Notes: generated by a model from the letters alone, not told the origin. A stretch of 64,000 nucleotides of DNA from Comamonadaceae bacterium PBBC2 (GCA_002255935.1 NKIO01000004.1:29124-93123); one strand, 5' to 3'. Positions 1 through 9,906 are shown, numbered from the stretch's first letter. Numbers and translations are program-made.

Positions 1-2153
1 GTGTGGCCGCCCCGTGCGAAGAAATCGTCAAGGACCCGGCCAACGCCTTCAAGTACACCAGCCGAGGCAACTTGGTGGGCGTGGTGACCAACGGCACCGC
101 CGTGCTGGGCTTGGGCGACATCGGTCCCTTGGCCAGCAAACCGGTCATGGAAGGCAAGGGCGTCCTGTTCAAGAAGTTCTCGGGTATCGACTCGTTCGAC
201 ATCGAGATCAACGAAAAAGACCCCGACAAACTGGTCGAAATCATCGCCTCGCTGGAGCCTACTTTCGGGGGCATCAACCTCGAAGACATCAAGGCGCCGG
301 ATTGCTTCTACATCGAGCGCAAGCTGCGCGAGCGCATGAAGATCCCGGTCTTCCACGACGACCAGCACGGCACCGCCATCGTGGTGGGCGCGGCCATCTT
401 GAACGGCTTGAAAGTCGTGGGCAAAGACCCCAAGAAAGTCAAACTCGTCACCTCGGGCGCGGGCGCTGCGGCGCTGGCCTGCTTGGGACTCTTGGTCAAG
501 CTGGGCATCCCCCGCGAAAACATCTGGGTCACCGACCTGGCCGGCGTGGTCTACGAAGGCCGCACCGAGCTGATGGACGAAGACAAGATCCAGTTCGTGC
601 AAAAGACCGACCAGCGCACGCTGGCCGAAGTGATTGACGGCGCGGACGTGTTTCTGGGCCTGTCGGCCGGTGGCGTGCTCAAGCAAGACATGGTGCGCAA
701 GATGGCCGCCAAGCCGCTGATCTTTGCGCTGGCCAACCCCAATCCCGAGATCCTGCCCGAAGACGTCAAAGCCGTGCGCGATGACGCCATCATGGCCACG
801 GGCCGCACCGACTACCCCAACCAGGTCAACAACGTCCTGTGCTTCCCCTACATCTTCCGAGGCGCTCTGGACAGCGGCGCGACCACCATCACGCTGGAGA
901 TGGAAATCGCGGCTGTGCACGCCATTGCCGAGCTGGCGCAGGCCGAGCAAAGCGAAGTGGTGGCCGCAGCCTATGCGGGCGAGCCTTTGGCCTTTGGCCC
1001 CGAGTACCTGATTCCCAAGCCTTTTGATCCGCGCTTGATGATGAAGATCGCGCCGGCCGTGGCCCAGGCCGCAGCCGACAGCGGCGTGGCCCAGCGCCCG
1101 ATTGCCGACTTGGACGCCTACCGCGAACGCCTGCAAGGCTTTGTGTACGCCTCGGGCACGATGATGAAGCCCATCTTCACCGCCGCCAAGCGCGCCTTGA
1201 AGAAACGCATTGCCTACAGCGAAGGCGAAGAAGAACGCGTCTTGCGCGCCGCCCAGATCGTGGTGGACGAGGGCATTGCCCGCCCCACCCTGATCGGTCG
1301 CCCCGCCGTGATCGCCGAGCGCATCGAGAAATTCGGCTTGCGCCTGAAAGAAGAGCTCGACTACGACGTGGTCAACGTCGAGATGGACCACCGCTACCGC
1401 GACTTCTGGCAGACCTACCACCGCATGACCGAGCGCAAAGGCATCACCCAGCAGATCGCCAAGATCGAGATGCGCCGCCGCCTGTCGCTGATCGGCGCCA
1501 TGCTGCTGCACAAGGGCGATGTGGACGGCATGATTTGCGGCACGTGGGGCACCAACCCCATGCACTTGAGCTACATCGATCAGGTGGTGGGCAAGCGCAA
1601 GGGCGTGAACACCTTCGCCTGCATGAACGGTTTGATGCTGCCTGGCCGCCAGGTGTTCATGGTGGACACGCACGTCAACTACGACCCGAGCGCCGAGCAA
1701 CTGGCCGAAATCACCGTGATGGCCGCCGAAGAGATGCGCCGTTTTGGTCTCAAGCCCAAAGCGGCTTTGCTCTCGCATTCCAACTTTGGCTCGTCCAACC
1801 AGCCCAGCGCGGTCAAGATGCGCCAGGTGCTGGAGCTGTTGCGCAGCAACGCGCCTTGGCTGGAAGTCGACGGCGAGATGCACGGCGACGTGGCCTTGGA
1901 CGCCGCGGCGCGTCAGGCCATCATGCCCAACAGCACCTTGGTAGGGGACGCCAATTTGTTGGTGCTGCCCAACATCGACGCGGCCAACATCGCCTACAAC
2001 CTGCTCAAGACCGCTGCCGGTGGCAACATTGCCGTCGGTCCGGTCTTGCTCGGCGCCTCCAAGCCGGTTCACATCCTCACGCCCAGCACCACGGTGCGAC
2101 GCATTGTGAACATGACGGCCCTGACCGTGGCCGATGCCAACGTGGCACGGTAA
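1..2153 (+). CDS. maeB: NADP-dependent malic enzyme with phosphotransacetylase-like domain (5' partial)
   Basis: Oxidative decarboxylation of malate to pyruvate in the cytoplasm, feeding NADPH and pyruvate supply. The visible 716 residues open inside the malic N-terminal domain ([20 protein letters not shown]) and continue with [14 protein letters not shown], the EDIKAPDCF and DDQHGTAIV segments, and a Rossmann NAD(P) fold with [12 protein letters not shown] near residues 150-160. From about residue 390 to the end there is a phosphotransacetylase-like domain, as in the large MaeB class; in that class it usually serves regulation rather than acyl transfer. Roughly 40 N-terminal residues lie outside the window, so the first in-frame GTG at base 3 is not taken as a start. 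The stop is TAA at 2151-2153. Confidence 0.96.
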   Translation, partial: VAAPCEEIVKDPANAFKYTSRGNLVGVVTNGTAVLGLGDIGPLASKPVMEGKGVLFKKFSGIDSFDIEINEKDPDKLVEIIASLEPTFGGINLEDIKAPDCFYIERKLRERMKIPVFHDDQHGTAIVVGAAILNGLKVVGKDPKKVKLVTSGAGAAALACLGLLVKLGIPRENIWVTDLAGVVYEGRTELMDEDKIQFVQKTDQRTLAEVIDGADVFLGLSAGGVLKQDMVRKMAAKPLIFALANPNPEILPEDVKAVRDDAIMATGRTDYPNQVNNVLCFPYIFRGALDSGATTITLEMEIAAVHAIAELAQAEQSEVVAAAYAGEPLAFGPEYLIPKPFDPRLMMKIAPAVAQAAADSGVAQRPIADLDAYRERLQGFVYASGTMMKPIFTAAKRALKKRIAYSEGEEERVLRAAQIVVDEGIARPTLIGRPAVIAERIEKFGLRLKEELDYDVVNVEMDHRYRDFWQTYHRMTERKGITQQIAKIEMRRRLSLIGAMLLHKGDVDGMICGTWGTNPMHLSYIDQVVGKRKGVNTFACMNGLMLPGRQVFMVDTHVNYDPSAEQLAEITVMAAEEMRRFGLKPKAALLSHSNFGSSNQPSAVKMRQVLELLRSNAPWLEVDGEMHGDVALDAAARQAIMPNSTLVGDANLLVLPNIDAANIAYNLLKTAAGGNIAVGPVLLGASKPVHILTPSTTVRRIVNMTALTVADANVAR

Positions 2154-2160
2154 AGGGTTT

Positions 2161-2190
2161 GACGCCAGCAAGTGCTAACTTTCTGGCGTC
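2161..2190 (+). terminator. Weak stem-loop after maeB
   Basis: A perfect 8-bp inverted repeat (GACGCCAG at 2161-2168, CTGGCGTC at 2183-2190) follows the maeB stop by seven bases. It has no T-tract, so it may be a weak or Rho-assisted end, or only an RNA 3'-end stabiliser. Confidence 0.3.
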
Positions 2191-2306
2191 CTATCCCCTA
2201 CGGGATTGCTCATTAAACGAGCAAGTACTTGCATTTTTGTGACAATTGCATCACACTAGCGCCTTCGAGTTTTCGGGTTAACCCGGAGCTCTTGAAAGGT
2301 GTTTTC

Positions 2307-2720
2307 ATGAAGGCAGTGCTTAAAAACCGCGGCTTGCAACGCTGGATCGCAGCGTTCGTTGCGGGGATGATGATGACTTGCACCATATCGGTGCACGCCA
2401 AAACCACTGTCGAAGCGTCAACTTCACCAACGATGTTGGTGGCAGACCTGCCGCGAGAAGGCCAAGAAACTTACCAACTCATCCGCAAGGGTGGTCCTTT
2501 TCCTTACGAAAAGGACGGGGTGGTTTTTGGCAATCGTGAACGTCAGTTGCCCCGGCAAGACCGTGGTTACTACCGTGAATACACCGTCAAGACCCCTGGG
2601 TCGCGTGACCGCGGCGCCCGACGCATCGTGTGTGGTGGACAAGAGCCTCGCAACCCGAAGGCCTGTTACTACACCCAGGACCACTACGCGAGTTTTCGCG
2701 AATTGGTCGACAAGAATTGA
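2307..2720 (+). CDS. Secreted guanyl-specific ribonuclease, barnase family
   Basis: Predicted exported RNase of the microbial N1/T1/barnase family. The 137-residue product starts at ATG 2307 behind a GAAAGG ribosome site. A signal peptide covers about residues 1-31 (basic KNRGLQR, then IAAFVAGMMM, then VHA before the mature part). The catalytic set is visible: Glu91 in YREYTV (general base), Arg105/106 in GARRIVCGG, and His126 in YYTQDHYASF (general acid). Two Cys in the mature part (about 109 and 120) could form a disulfide in the periplasm. A barstar-like inhibitor gene follows 29 bases downstream on the same strand, the expected pairing for protection against enzyme that fails to be exported. 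The natural role (nutrient RNA, competition) is not shown by the sequence. Confidence 0.9.
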   Translation: MKAVLKNRGLQRWIAAFVAGMMMTCTISVHAKTTVEASTSPTMLVADLPREGQETYQLIRKGGPFPYEKDGVVFGNRERQLPRQDRGYYREYTVKTPGSRDRGARRIVCGGQEPRNPKACYYTQDHYASFRELVDKN

Positions 2721-2749
2721 TTTTTGACTTGAGAGAAAGAAACCCGGAG

Positions 2750-3175
2750 ATGGACACGCCGATTCGTCATGACCAAGAGACGCCCCTGAAGGGCGTGCGG
2801 TCTAACATCGTGCAGTCGATCCGCGCTTACCGCGTGAGCGACTTGCAAGAGGCCGCCCAAGGCTTGGGCCACCACTTTTTGTATGCCAATCTGGCCGAAG
2901 CCCAGAGCAAACAAGACGTGTTGGACCTCATTGGTGCGCAATTCACACTGCCTTCGCACTTCGGCAAAAATTTTGATGCCCTGTACGACTGCATGACCGA
3001 CCCACTGCACAAGTCGGGCCCACAGCCTGGCTTCATCGTGGTGCTGGAGTCGATTCCTGCCAACTTGAAGTTCGACAAGGAAGCCCGCGAGCAATTGCTG
3101 GACATCTTCCGAGACACGGCCGATTACTGGGGAGACCGGAAGATACCCTTCCGATGCTTCTATTCTTTTCTGTAG
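2750..3175 (+). CDS. Barstar-family ribonuclease inhibitor
   Basis: Cytoplasmic inhibitor that would cap the active site of the RNase encoded just upstream. The protein has 141 residues, begins at ATG 2750 behind a GAGAGAAAG purine tract, and lacks a signal peptide, matching a cytosolic partner of a secreted enzyme. The barstar signature is HFGKNFDALYDCMTD (residues 70-84), with Asp76 and Asp80 in the acidic helix that contacts barnase-type active sites, and the typical C-terminus PFRCFYSFL. An N-terminal stretch of about 25 residues exceeds the classical barstar length. The short spacing to the RNase gene suggests one transcript. Confidence 0.9.
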   Translation: MDTPIRHDQETPLKGVRSNIVQSIRAYRVSDLQEAAQGLGHHFLYANLAEAQSKQDVLDLIGAQFTLPSHFGKNFDALYDCMTDPLHKSGPQPGFIVVLESIPANLKFDKEAREQLLDIFRDTADYWGDRKIPFRCFYSFL

Positions 3176-3207
3176 CCCGTTCTGCGCAAAACAGCCAAGC
3201 AGGACGG
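3176..3207 (+). other. Stem-loop directly after barstar stop
   Basis: CCCGTTCTGC at 3176-3185 pairs with GCAGGACGGG (ending 3207) with one G-U pair, starting on the first base after the barstar stop codon. There is no T-run, so it could stabilise the 3' end rather than terminate. The remaining bases to 3388 contain no gene I can support. Confidence 0.35.
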
Positions 3208-3388
3208 GCGATTGAGGCACAAACCGAAGAAGCCGAAGTGGCCGAATCGATCGAAGAAGGCGAAAAAATGCCGACCGACAAATTGGTCGACGTCTCGCCT
3301 TTGGCGCTGCGCATGAGCAGCCCATTCAACGCAGGATACTGGCTCGCAGCCGCCTGATCTGTGCGTTGAGCCACTCAAGGTGGCCATG

Positions 3389-3417
3389 AAAAAAGCCCGT
3401 CACTGACGGGCTTTTTC
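3389..3417. terminator. Bidirectional intrinsic terminator between barstar and rsmA
   Basis: AAGCCCGTCA and TGACGGGCTT form a GC-rich hairpin flanked by A-run and T-run on both sides. It can end the barnase-barstar transcript on the plus strand and the lptD-surA-rsmA transcript on the minus strand. Confidence 0.85.
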
Positions 3418-3432
3418 GTTGGGCGGGCGGCT

Positions 3433-4215
3433 TCAGACCGCTTGCGCCAAGGCCACGAACTCGGCCACCGGCACTTCCTCGGCGCGGCGTTGCAGATCGA
3501 ACTGGCCTGCAAAGCCCTTTTCATCGAGCCACTTGCCCAAGGTGTTGCGCAAGATCTTGCGGCGCTGGCTGAAGGCCACTTGCACCAGGGTTTCGAGGGT
3601 TTTCACGTTCACAGCGGGCGGCTCGGCCAAAGGCACCATGCGCACCACGGCGCTGTCCACGCGCGGCGGGGGGTCAAAGCTTTCGGGCGGGACAAACAGC
3701 ACGTTTTCCATGGCGTAACGCCACTGCAGCATGACCGACAGTCGGCGGTAGTCCTTGCCGCCCGGGCCGGCGACCATGCGGTCGATCACCTCTTTTTGCA
3801 GCATGAAGTGTTGGTCTTCAATCACTGCAACGTGCTCGAGCAAATGGAACAAGATGGGTGTGGAGATGTTGTAGGGCAAGTTGCCCACCACGCGGATTTT
3901 GCTGGCTTTGACCGGCGCCGTTTGCGCGGCCAACATGGTGTTCGACAGCTCGGTGAAGTTGACCTTGAGCACATCGGATTCGACCACCGTGAGCTGTTCA
4001 TGCAGGCGCAAGCGCACGGCCAGATCGCGGTCGAGTTCCACCACCGTCAGGTGACCCAGGCGCTCCACCAGCGGTTGCGTGAGGGCGGCCAGGCCAGGCC
4101 CGATCTCGACCATGGGTTGGCCCGCTTGCGGGCCAATGGCGTCCACGATGGCATCGATGATGCCGCCGTCGGTCAGAAAATGCTGGCCGAATCGTTTGCG
4201 GGCGATGTGCTTCAT
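3433..4215 (-). CDS. rsmA: 16S rRNA (A1518/A1519-N6,N6)-dimethyltransferase
   Basis: RsmA/KsgA dimethylates two adjacent adenosines in the 3' hairpin of 16S rRNA during small-subunit maturation, using S-adenosylmethionine. The 260-residue product begins [14 protein letters not shown], the family signature, followed by the SAM motif [11 protein letters not shown] and the catalytic motif NLPYNIS; the C-terminal helical domain includes [10 protein letters not shown]. The start chosen at 4215 overlaps the surA stop by four bases (ATGA), indicating translational coupling. The family usually has pdxA between surA and rsmA in gammaproteobacteria; here the two genes are fused in one overlapping pair. 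The upstream extension of the frame has no family similarity. Confidence 0.97.
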   Translation of the reverse strand: MKHIARKRFGQHFLTDGGIIDAIVDAIGPQAGQPMVEIGPGLAALTQPLVERLGHLTVVELDRDLAVRLRLHEQLTVVESDVLKVNFTELSNTMLAAQTAPVKASKIRVVGNLPYNISTPILFHLLEHVAVIEDQHFMLQKEVIDRMVAGPGGKDYRRLSVMLQWRYAMENVLFVPPESFDPPPRVDSAVVRMVPLAEPPAVNVKTLETLVQVAFSQRRKILRNTLGKWLDEKGFAGQFDLQRRAEEVPVAEFVALAQAV

Positions 4216-5543
4216 TGGGGCGGCTCGCGCATCTCGACATAAGCGCGGCTGCGCACATCGTCGACCCAATTGTTGTAAGCCTCTTCGATTTTCTTTTCAC
4301 GCAAGGCGCTGCGTGCCACGGCGCGTTGGTCTTGATCGGACAAAGGCGCATTGCGGCGCTCCATCACCTCGATCAGGTGCACGCCAAAGCGCGACACCAA
4401 AGGTTCCGCCACCTGCCCGGGACGCAGGCGATTCATGACCTGCTCGAACTCGGGCACAAACATGCCCGGGTTGGCCCAGCCCAGATCACCGCCTTGGGCG
4501 GCGCTGCCGTCTTGCGAAATTTGACGGGCCACCGCCGCAAAGTCGGACTTGCCAGTCAAGATGCTTTGGCGCAGCTCATTCAAACGCGCCACCACCTGGG
4601 CCTGCGGCACTTGCGCGGTGGGACGCAACAAGATGTGGCGGGCGCGGGTTTGCGTCACCATCAAGGTGGCTTGGCCTTGGCGGCGATCGAGCACCTTGAG
4701 GATGTGAAAGCCGGCGCCCGAGCGCACCACCGCGGAGGTGGCACCCACGCGCACGTTGCGGGTGGCGTTCAAAAACAAATCGGGGTAACGGTCAGACGGG
4801 CGCAGACCCATCTCGCCACCGTTGGCGCCTTTGTCCATGGCTTGCGAAAACTTCTTGGCCAGCTCGGCAAAGTTCTCGCCGCTGCGGGCGCGTCGGGCCA
4901 CGTCTTCGGCTTGATCTTGCAAGGCCTTGACCTGGGCTTCGGTGCTGGTTTCAGGCACCGCGATCAGGATCATGGCCAAGTTCAGCTCGGTGGAGGCTTG
5001 GCCGCCTTGCGCCTGGATTTGTTCTTGCAGGTATTGCTCAACTTCTTGGTCGCTCACGCGCACCCGACCTTCCACCTCGCGTTCACGCACACGGCTGAGC
5101 ATCAATTGGTCCCGCAACTGGTCGCGAAAGGTTTTGACCGTGAGGCCTTCTTTGCCCAAGTTTTTGCGCAGCTCGTCACGGGTGACTTGGTTGTTGGACG
5201 CCACATTCATTTCGGCCGAATCGATGGCTTCGTCTTCGATCTTGATGCCCGCATCGCGGGCTTGCTGCAACTGGGCTTTTTCGTTGATCAGCTGCTCCAG
5301 TGCTTTGCGGTTGAGCTCTGCAGGCGTGGCATCAGGGGCGGTGCGCCCATCGCGCGACAAGCGCAACTTCAAGGCCTGCACGTCCTGGTTGGTGATGGGC
5401 TCGGAGTTGACCACGGCAACGATGAAATCCGCTGAGCGGGGAATGCTGGACTGGGCCCCGACACCCGTGGTCCACAGCAAGCTGGCCAAACCCAAGGCGC
5501 AGGCCCATCCGAGCCAGCGTGTGGAGGAAAAATGATCATTCAT
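4212..5543 (-). CDS. surA: Periplasmic chaperone / peptidyl-prolyl isomerase SurA
   Basis: SurA escorts unfolded outer-membrane proteins through the periplasm, including LptD, whose gene lies just upstream. The product of 443 residues starts with [13 protein letters not shown] and a hydrophobic signal peptide ending near VGAQ. It continues with the SurA N-terminal chaperone domain ([14 protein letters not shown]), then two parvulin domains, each with a RHILLR/GGDLGW-like or [14 protein letters not shown] segment. I chose the ATG at 5543 because it gives a proper signal peptide; it overlaps the lptD stop by eight bases. A further in-frame ATG at 5579 would place 12 extra polar residues before the signal. 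Confidence 0.95.
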   Translation of the reverse strand: MNDHFSSTRWLGWACALGLASLLWTTGVGAQSSIPRSADFIVAVVNSEPITNQDVQALKLRLSRDGRTAPDATPAELNRKALEQLINEKAQLQQARDAGIKIEDEAIDSAEMNVASNNQVTRDELRKNLGKEGLTVKTFRDQLRDQLMLSRVREREVEGRVRVSDQEVEQYLQEQIQAQGGQASTELNLAMILIAVPETSTEAQVKALQDQAEDVARRARSGENFAELAKKFSQAMDKGANGGEMGLRPSDRYPDLFLNATRNVRVGATSAVVRSGAGFHILKVLDRRQGQATLMVTQTRARHILLRPTAQVPQAQVVARLNELRQSILTGKSDFAAVARQISQDGSAAQGGDLGWANPGMFVPEFEQVMNRLRPGQVAEPLVSRFGVHLIEVMERRNAPLSDQDQRAVARSALREKKIEEAYNNWVDDVRSRAYVEMREPPQ

Positions 5544-8034
5544 AAGACTGGAATCGGCTCGGTTGTTCGGTTTGGTCACGCAGGAATTGGTAATTGGTGA
5601 TGTTGTTGCGCAGGCTTTGCAAAGGGCTGGCGCCCACCCTGGCCAAGCCTGAAAACTCCAACTGGAACATCAATTGGGTGCTGGCGCTGCTCACTGTGCT
5701 TTGCAGGCGCTGCAAAACCACGCGCCCCAGCCAGCAGCCGGCATCGTATTCGAAGCCGATGATGGTGTCCACGAGGCGCTTTTCAGACAAGCTGAAGTTC
5801 ATGCGGCCCACGCTGTACCAGCGGTCGGGCCCTAAGCCTTGGCCGCGTGTTCGGGTCCAGGCGGATTCGGTCTCGCGGTCACCGCCGCCCCACAAGTCGT
5901 TGATCGGCCACTGCCAGCCCATGTCCACTTGCTCGCTCACCCCTTGGTTGAGTCGGTAAGCGACGTTGAACACGCGGTAAGGCGTGGGGTTGTAACGGCT
6001 TTGCAAGGTGGTGCGGGTGACCGCATTGGTTTGTGAGTTGACCTGCACCGTAGAGTCCACCGTCCAGCGATCGGACCAGCGCACGCCAGCGCCCAGCAGC
6101 ATGTCACTCAGGCCTGCAGAAATGGTGGACTGCCCTGGCAACACGACCTCTTGGCTGGCAAAGCGGATGCGCTGGGCCATGCCCAATTTCAACCGCTCCG
6201 CCCCAGATTGCGCATCGAAAAAGCGGGTCGTGACGCCCAAGGTCAATGAGTTGTTGTCCACCAAGCGGTCCTGGCCCACATAGGGGTTCTCGCTGTAGAT
6301 GGTGGACAGGTTGAAATCGGCAGCGCCGGTGTCATACATGGGCAGCAGACTTTGATCGCGGTAGGGCGTGCGGGCATAAAAAGCCCGTGGCTCCAAGGTT
6401 TGCAAAATGTCTTTGCCAAACCAGTTGGTTTCACGCTCGAACACCAATCCCGAATCCACACTGAAGGTCGGCAGCACCCGGTTGAAGGCGCTTTCGCCGG
6501 TGCTCAGGGCGTTGTCCAGCTGGTAGCGCGTGGCGTGCATTTGCAGCTTGGGCGTGACAAAGCCCCAAGGGCGAACCCAGGGACGGCTCACTTGCGCCTG
6601 CACAAAACTGCGCTCGCCGTTGCGCAAACTGGCCAAGGTGGCAGCGCTCACATTCGGGATGCGCGAAAAATCCGTCTCGAAACGAGTGGTATCACCCACC
6701 ACCGACCAGTCCAAGCCTTCGGCATTCCACTGGCCATAGCGCATGGTGATTTGCGGGGCGCGGTCATAAGGCGGGGTGATGGCGGCCGTGTCAATTTGCA
6801 GGGTTTGCCAGCGCTGCACCTGGGCCGTCATGCTGAAGTTGCCGCGACCCCAGGACACCACACCGGTCGACGGCAGCAAGCGTTGTGTCAAAGCCAGTCC
6901 CGAACGGGGAAAGTCGCGCCAAAAATTGTCGTCGCTCACACGGTTGAGGGTCAGGCCTACACCGATTCGGCCCACTGCATCCAGGCCTGTGTCCAGGCTG
7001 CCATTGTGCTGAGTGGTCAGGCCCCAGCGCGACTGCTGGCGCAGGCTGTCGTTGGGCATGGCGATCAGGCGGGCCTGGCCTTTGTAGTCTTGCTCGAGGT
7101 AACGGAACTCGCTGTCCACCGAGGCGCCGCGTTTGCTCATCAAGTGGGTGGTGATGGTGGCGTCGCGGTTGGGGGCGATGGCCAAGTAGTAAGGCGCTGA
7201 CATGCTCAAGCCACTGACCGAATCGACGCCGATCAGCGAAGGCAAGAAGCCCGATTTGGGCTCGTCGGTCATGGCAAAGCTCACCGACGAAGCGCTCATC
7301 AGGGGCACGCCCTTGAAGCGCAACTGCAGATCTTCGGCCTGCACGGTGGACTCTTCTGTGTCCAGCGTCATGCTGGCGGCTTTGACAAACCACTCGGGCA
7401 ACCACTCGGGGCCGGGGGTGCGGCGGCAGGTGGTGTACCGGGCATCACGCACGATCTGGCGCTTGTCGTCGATGAATTCCACTTGCGAGGCATCGCCATA
7501 GCCGCCACTGCGGTACAGCTCGAACGTGGGCGTTTCAAACGTGCCCTGGAAGCTGTCAACTTGAAGTTTCAAGCGTGGGCCTTCGAACATGCTGCCGTCG
7601 CGGCTCAGGCGCACATGGCCTTCGGCGTTCACGATGTCCTGGCTTTGGTCGTAGAGGATGTGGTCGGCCTTGATGGCCAGGCCGGGGCGTCGCACCGTCG
7701 CTTGCCCATCGATGACCATGTCCATGTCTGGGCGGGCCGTGACTTGATCACCCCCCACAAAGATGGCGCCTTCGCTGCGCTGGCGCTCGGAAATCCGCTC
7801 TTCCAGCATGGGGCTGCTGCGCAGTGACAAGCCTGTGCCTTGGGCTTGTGCCTGGCTGCCCAGCGCACACAACATGGCCAGCACCAGCACCCGCAAAGCG
7901 GGTGGGGCAGCAGGTGTCAGTGGCAAACGGGACAAGGCGAGAGAGGTGTGCACAAATGGGGATGGAGGAGGGACAGAGGGCCGGCCTTGGTACCAAGGGA
8001 CCAAACGCAGGCTTTGTAGAATGGGATTATCCAT
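5536..8034 (-). CDS. lptD: LPS-assembly outer-membrane protein LptD
   Basis: LptD with LptE inserts lipopolysaccharide into the outer leaflet of the outer membrane. The 832-residue product has an N-terminal hydrophobic export segment (LRVLVLAMLCALGSQAQA), an OstA-like periplasmic domain (VTARPDMDMVIDGQATVRR, LYDQSQDIVNAEGHVRL) and a long beta-barrel region with paired Cys (YTTCRRTPGPEW and EYDAGCWLGRV). The start at 8034 (MDNPILQ) has an AGGGTGG ribosome-like tract upstream; a GTG at 7953 (VHTSLALS) would give a more typical signal peptide, so the exact start is uncertain. Its start codon overlaps head-to-head with that of the divergent amgK-like gene. surA and rsmA follow with overlaps. Confidence 0.95.
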   Translation of the reverse strand: MDNPILQSLRLVPWYQGRPSVPPPSPFVHTSLALSRLPLTPAAPPALRVLVLAMLCALGSQAQAQGTGLSLRSSPMLEERISERQRSEGAIFVGGDQVTARPDMDMVIDGQATVRRPGLAIKADHILYDQSQDIVNAEGHVRLSRDGSMFEGPRLKLQVDSFQGTFETPTFELYRSGGYGDASQVEFIDDKRQIVRDARYTTCRRTPGPEWLPEWFVKAASMTLDTEESTVQAEDLQLRFKGVPLMSASSVSFAMTDEPKSGFLPSLIGVDSVSGLSMSAPYYLAIAPNRDATITTHLMSKRGASVDSEFRYLEQDYKGQARLIAMPNDSLRQQSRWGLTTQHNGSLDTGLDAVGRIGVGLTLNRVSDDNFWRDFPRSGLALTQRLLPSTGVVSWGRGNFSMTAQVQRWQTLQIDTAAITPPYDRAPQITMRYGQWNAEGLDWSVVGDTTRFETDFSRIPNVSAATLASLRNGERSFVQAQVSRPWVRPWGFVTPKLQMHATRYQLDNALSTGESAFNRVLPTFSVDSGLVFERETNWFGKDILQTLEPRAFYARTPYRDQSLLPMYDTGAADFNLSTIYSENPYVGQDRLVDNNSLTLGVTTRFFDAQSGAERLKLGMAQRIRFASQEVVLPGQSTISAGLSDMLLGAGVRWSDRWTVDSTVQVNSQTNAVTRTTLQSRYNPTPYRVFNVAYRLNQGVSEQVDMGWQWPINDLWGGGDRETESAWTRTRGQGLGPDRWYSVGRMNFSLSEKRLVDTIIGFEYDAGCWLGRVVLQRLQSTVSSASTQLMFQLEFSGLARVGASPLQSLRNNITNYQFLRDQTEQPSRFQSYE

Positions 8035-9127
8035 GAGCCACCCTATTGCCTCCCCCACCGCGACTCCTGAAGTCAGCTGGGCCGATCCGGCCCGCCAAGT
8101 CCTGTTCAACGCCTGGATGGCCAGCATCGCGCCCGCCCAAGGGCTTTTGCCTGCAACGGTGCGCATCGCCTCGGCCGATGCCAGCTTTCGCCGCTATCTG
8201 CGGGTAGACACGACCGCCGGCGACAGCCGCATCGTGATGGACGCGCCACCAGACAAAGAAAACGCCAAGCCCTTTGTGCAGATCGCCACCTTGATGAAGG
8301 ATGCCGGCCTGCGCGCCCCTGAAGTGCTCGACTGGCACGAAGCCCATGGTTTCATGTTGCTGAACGACTTGGGCAGCGCCACCATGATGTCGGCCATCGA
8401 TGCCGAACGCCCCCAGGCCAACCACGGCCTGTACATGCAGGCGGTGGACACCTTGGTCCAGTGGCAGCTGGCGTCGCGCCCCGGCGTCTTGCCTCCCTAT
8501 GACGAGGCTTTGCTCCAGCGCGAGTTGAGCCTGTTCCCCGATTGGTATTTGGCCCAGCACAAAGGTGTGCAGCTGCAAGGCCAAGACAAGGCAACGTTTG
8601 ACAAAGCCTTTGCCCTGATCGTGCAGCGCAACCTGGCCGCGCCCTCGGTGTACGTGCACCGCGACTTCATGCCCCGCAACCTGATGATGCCGCACCAAAG
8701 TGAGCAGCTGGGTGTGCTGGACTTCCAAGACGCGGTCTATGGCCCAGTGACCTATGACATCGCCAGCCTGATGCGCGACGCCTTCCTGACTTGGGACGAA
8801 GACTTTGTGCTCGACATCACCATCCGCTATTGGGAAAAGGCCCGCAAGGCCGGTCTGATGGACTTTGAAGACTGGCATAGCGACTTTGGCGCCTTCTACC
8901 GCGCCGTCGAATGGATGGGCCTGCAGCGGCACCTGAAGGTGGCGGGCATCTTTGCGCGCTTGACGCTGCGCGACGGCAAGCCCAAGTACCTGGCCGATGC
9001 GCCGCGCTTCATCCACTACATCCGCAAGGCTTGCGACCGTTACCGCGAACTGGGCCCCTTGCTCAAGGTGCTCGACGAGATCGAGGGCACCACGCCCCAG
9101 GTGGGTTTTGCCTACGGGCGCATGTGA
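8033..9127 (+). CDS. amgK: Cell-wall amino-sugar kinase AmgK (aminoglycoside phosphotransferase fold)
   Basis: AmgK phosphorylates N-acetylmuramate/N-acetylglucosamine at the anomeric position in peptidoglycan recycling. The 364-residue product shows the kinase catalytic loop VYVHRDFMPRNLMM and the metal-binding segment GVLDFQDAVYGPVTYDIASL, the form typical of AmgK next to lptD in Pseudomonas and Burkholderiales. The usual partner murU (uridylyltransferase) is not adjacent; rsmE follows after two bases. An in-frame ATG also exists at 8021, so the N-terminus could be four residues longer. The substrate is inferred from family and position beside lptD, not from specificity residues. Confidence 0.85.
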   Translation: MSHPIASPTATPEVSWADPARQVLFNAWMASIAPAQGLLPATVRIASADASFRRYLRVDTTAGDSRIVMDAPPDKENAKPFVQIATLMKDAGLRAPEVLDWHEAHGFMLLNDLGSATMMSAIDAERPQANHGLYMQAVDTLVQWQLASRPGVLPPYDEALLQRELSLFPDWYLAQHKGVQLQGQDKATFDKAFALIVQRNLAAPSVYVHRDFMPRNLMMPHQSEQLGVLDFQDAVYGPVTYDIASLMRDAFLTWDEDFVLDITIRYWEKARKAGLMDFEDWHSDFGAFYRAVEWMGLQRHLKVAGIFARLTLRDGKPKYLADAPRFIHYIRKACDRYRELGPLLKVLDEIEGTTPQVGFAYGRM

Positions 9128-9129
9128 AC

Positions 9130-9852
9130 ATGCCGCGCTTTTTTTGCCCTGCCCCTTTGCAAACCGGCTTGGCGCTGAGCTTGCCGCCTGGGGCGGCCCG
9201 CCATGTGCAGGTCTTGCGCATGCAGCCGGGCGAGGTCATCACCTTGTTCAACGGTGAAGGCGGCGAGTTTGAAGCCACCGTCGCCCGCATGGGCCGAAGC
9301 GACGTGGACGTGGAGGTGGGCACGCACCACGCCGTCGAACGTGAAGCGCCCTGTGCCGTGCATTTGCTGGCCGGCATCACCGCGAACGAGCGCATGGATT
9401 GGTTGGTCGAAAAAGCCACCGAACTGGGGGCCGCCAGCATCACCCCCATCACCGCCGAGCGCAGTGTGCTCAAGCTCAAAGGCGAGCGGGCCGACAAAAA
9501 GCTGGCGCACTGGCAAGGCGTGGCCGTGGCCGCCGCCGAGCAGTGCGGCCGCAACCGCGTCACCCGCATCGACAGCGCTTGCACCGTGGCGCAGTGGGCA
9601 GCCCACCACCCTGCTGGCGCTGCCGACGGTGTGCGCCTGGTGCTGTCCCTGTCAGAAGGCACGCGCCCATTGCGCGATGCCGTGCAAGGCCAGACCTCGG
9701 TCACCTTGCTCAGCGGCCCCGAAGGCGGCCTCACCCCCGCCGAAGAAGCCCGGGCCTTGGCGGCCGGTTTTGTGCCGGTCACCCTTGGCCCGCGCGTTTT
9801 GCGCGCTGAAACCGCACCTTTGGCGGTGTTGGCGGCACTGACTTTGCGTTGA
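9130..9852 (+). CDS. rsmE: 16S rRNA (U1498-N3)-methyltransferase
   Basis: RsmE methylates U1498 of 16S rRNA in the assembled 30S subunit. The 240-residue protein begins MPRFFCPAPL, has the N-terminal PUA-like part (AARHVQVLRMQPGEVITLFNG) and the SPOUT trefoil-knot SAM site made from LLSGPEGGLTPAE and LGPRVLRAETAPL near the C-terminus; ITANERMDWLVEKATELG and EQCGRNRVTRI are further RsmE signatures. The start lies two bases after the amgK stop, implying co-transcription. Confidence 0.96.
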   Translation: MPRFFCPAPLQTGLALSLPPGAARHVQVLRMQPGEVITLFNGEGGEFEATVARMGRSDVDVEVGTHHAVEREAPCAVHLLAGITANERMDWLVEKATELGAASITPITAERSVLKLKGERADKKLAHWQGVAVAAAEQCGRNRVTRIDSACTVAQWAAHHPAGAADGVRLVLSLSEGTRPLRDAVQGQTSVTLLSGPEGGLTPAEEARALAAGFVPVTLGPRVLRAETAPLAVLAALTLR

Positions 9853-9906
9853 ATCATCCGCCCAAGGTGACAGGGGCTGTGCGCGCCCTTCGATACACTG
9901 CAGGGT

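Noticed and set aside
3154..3357. Short plus-strand open frame after barstar (67 residues, start inside barstar)
   Set aside because: It overlaps the barstar end in another frame, lacks a ribosome site and has no recognisable family; the region contains hairpins instead.
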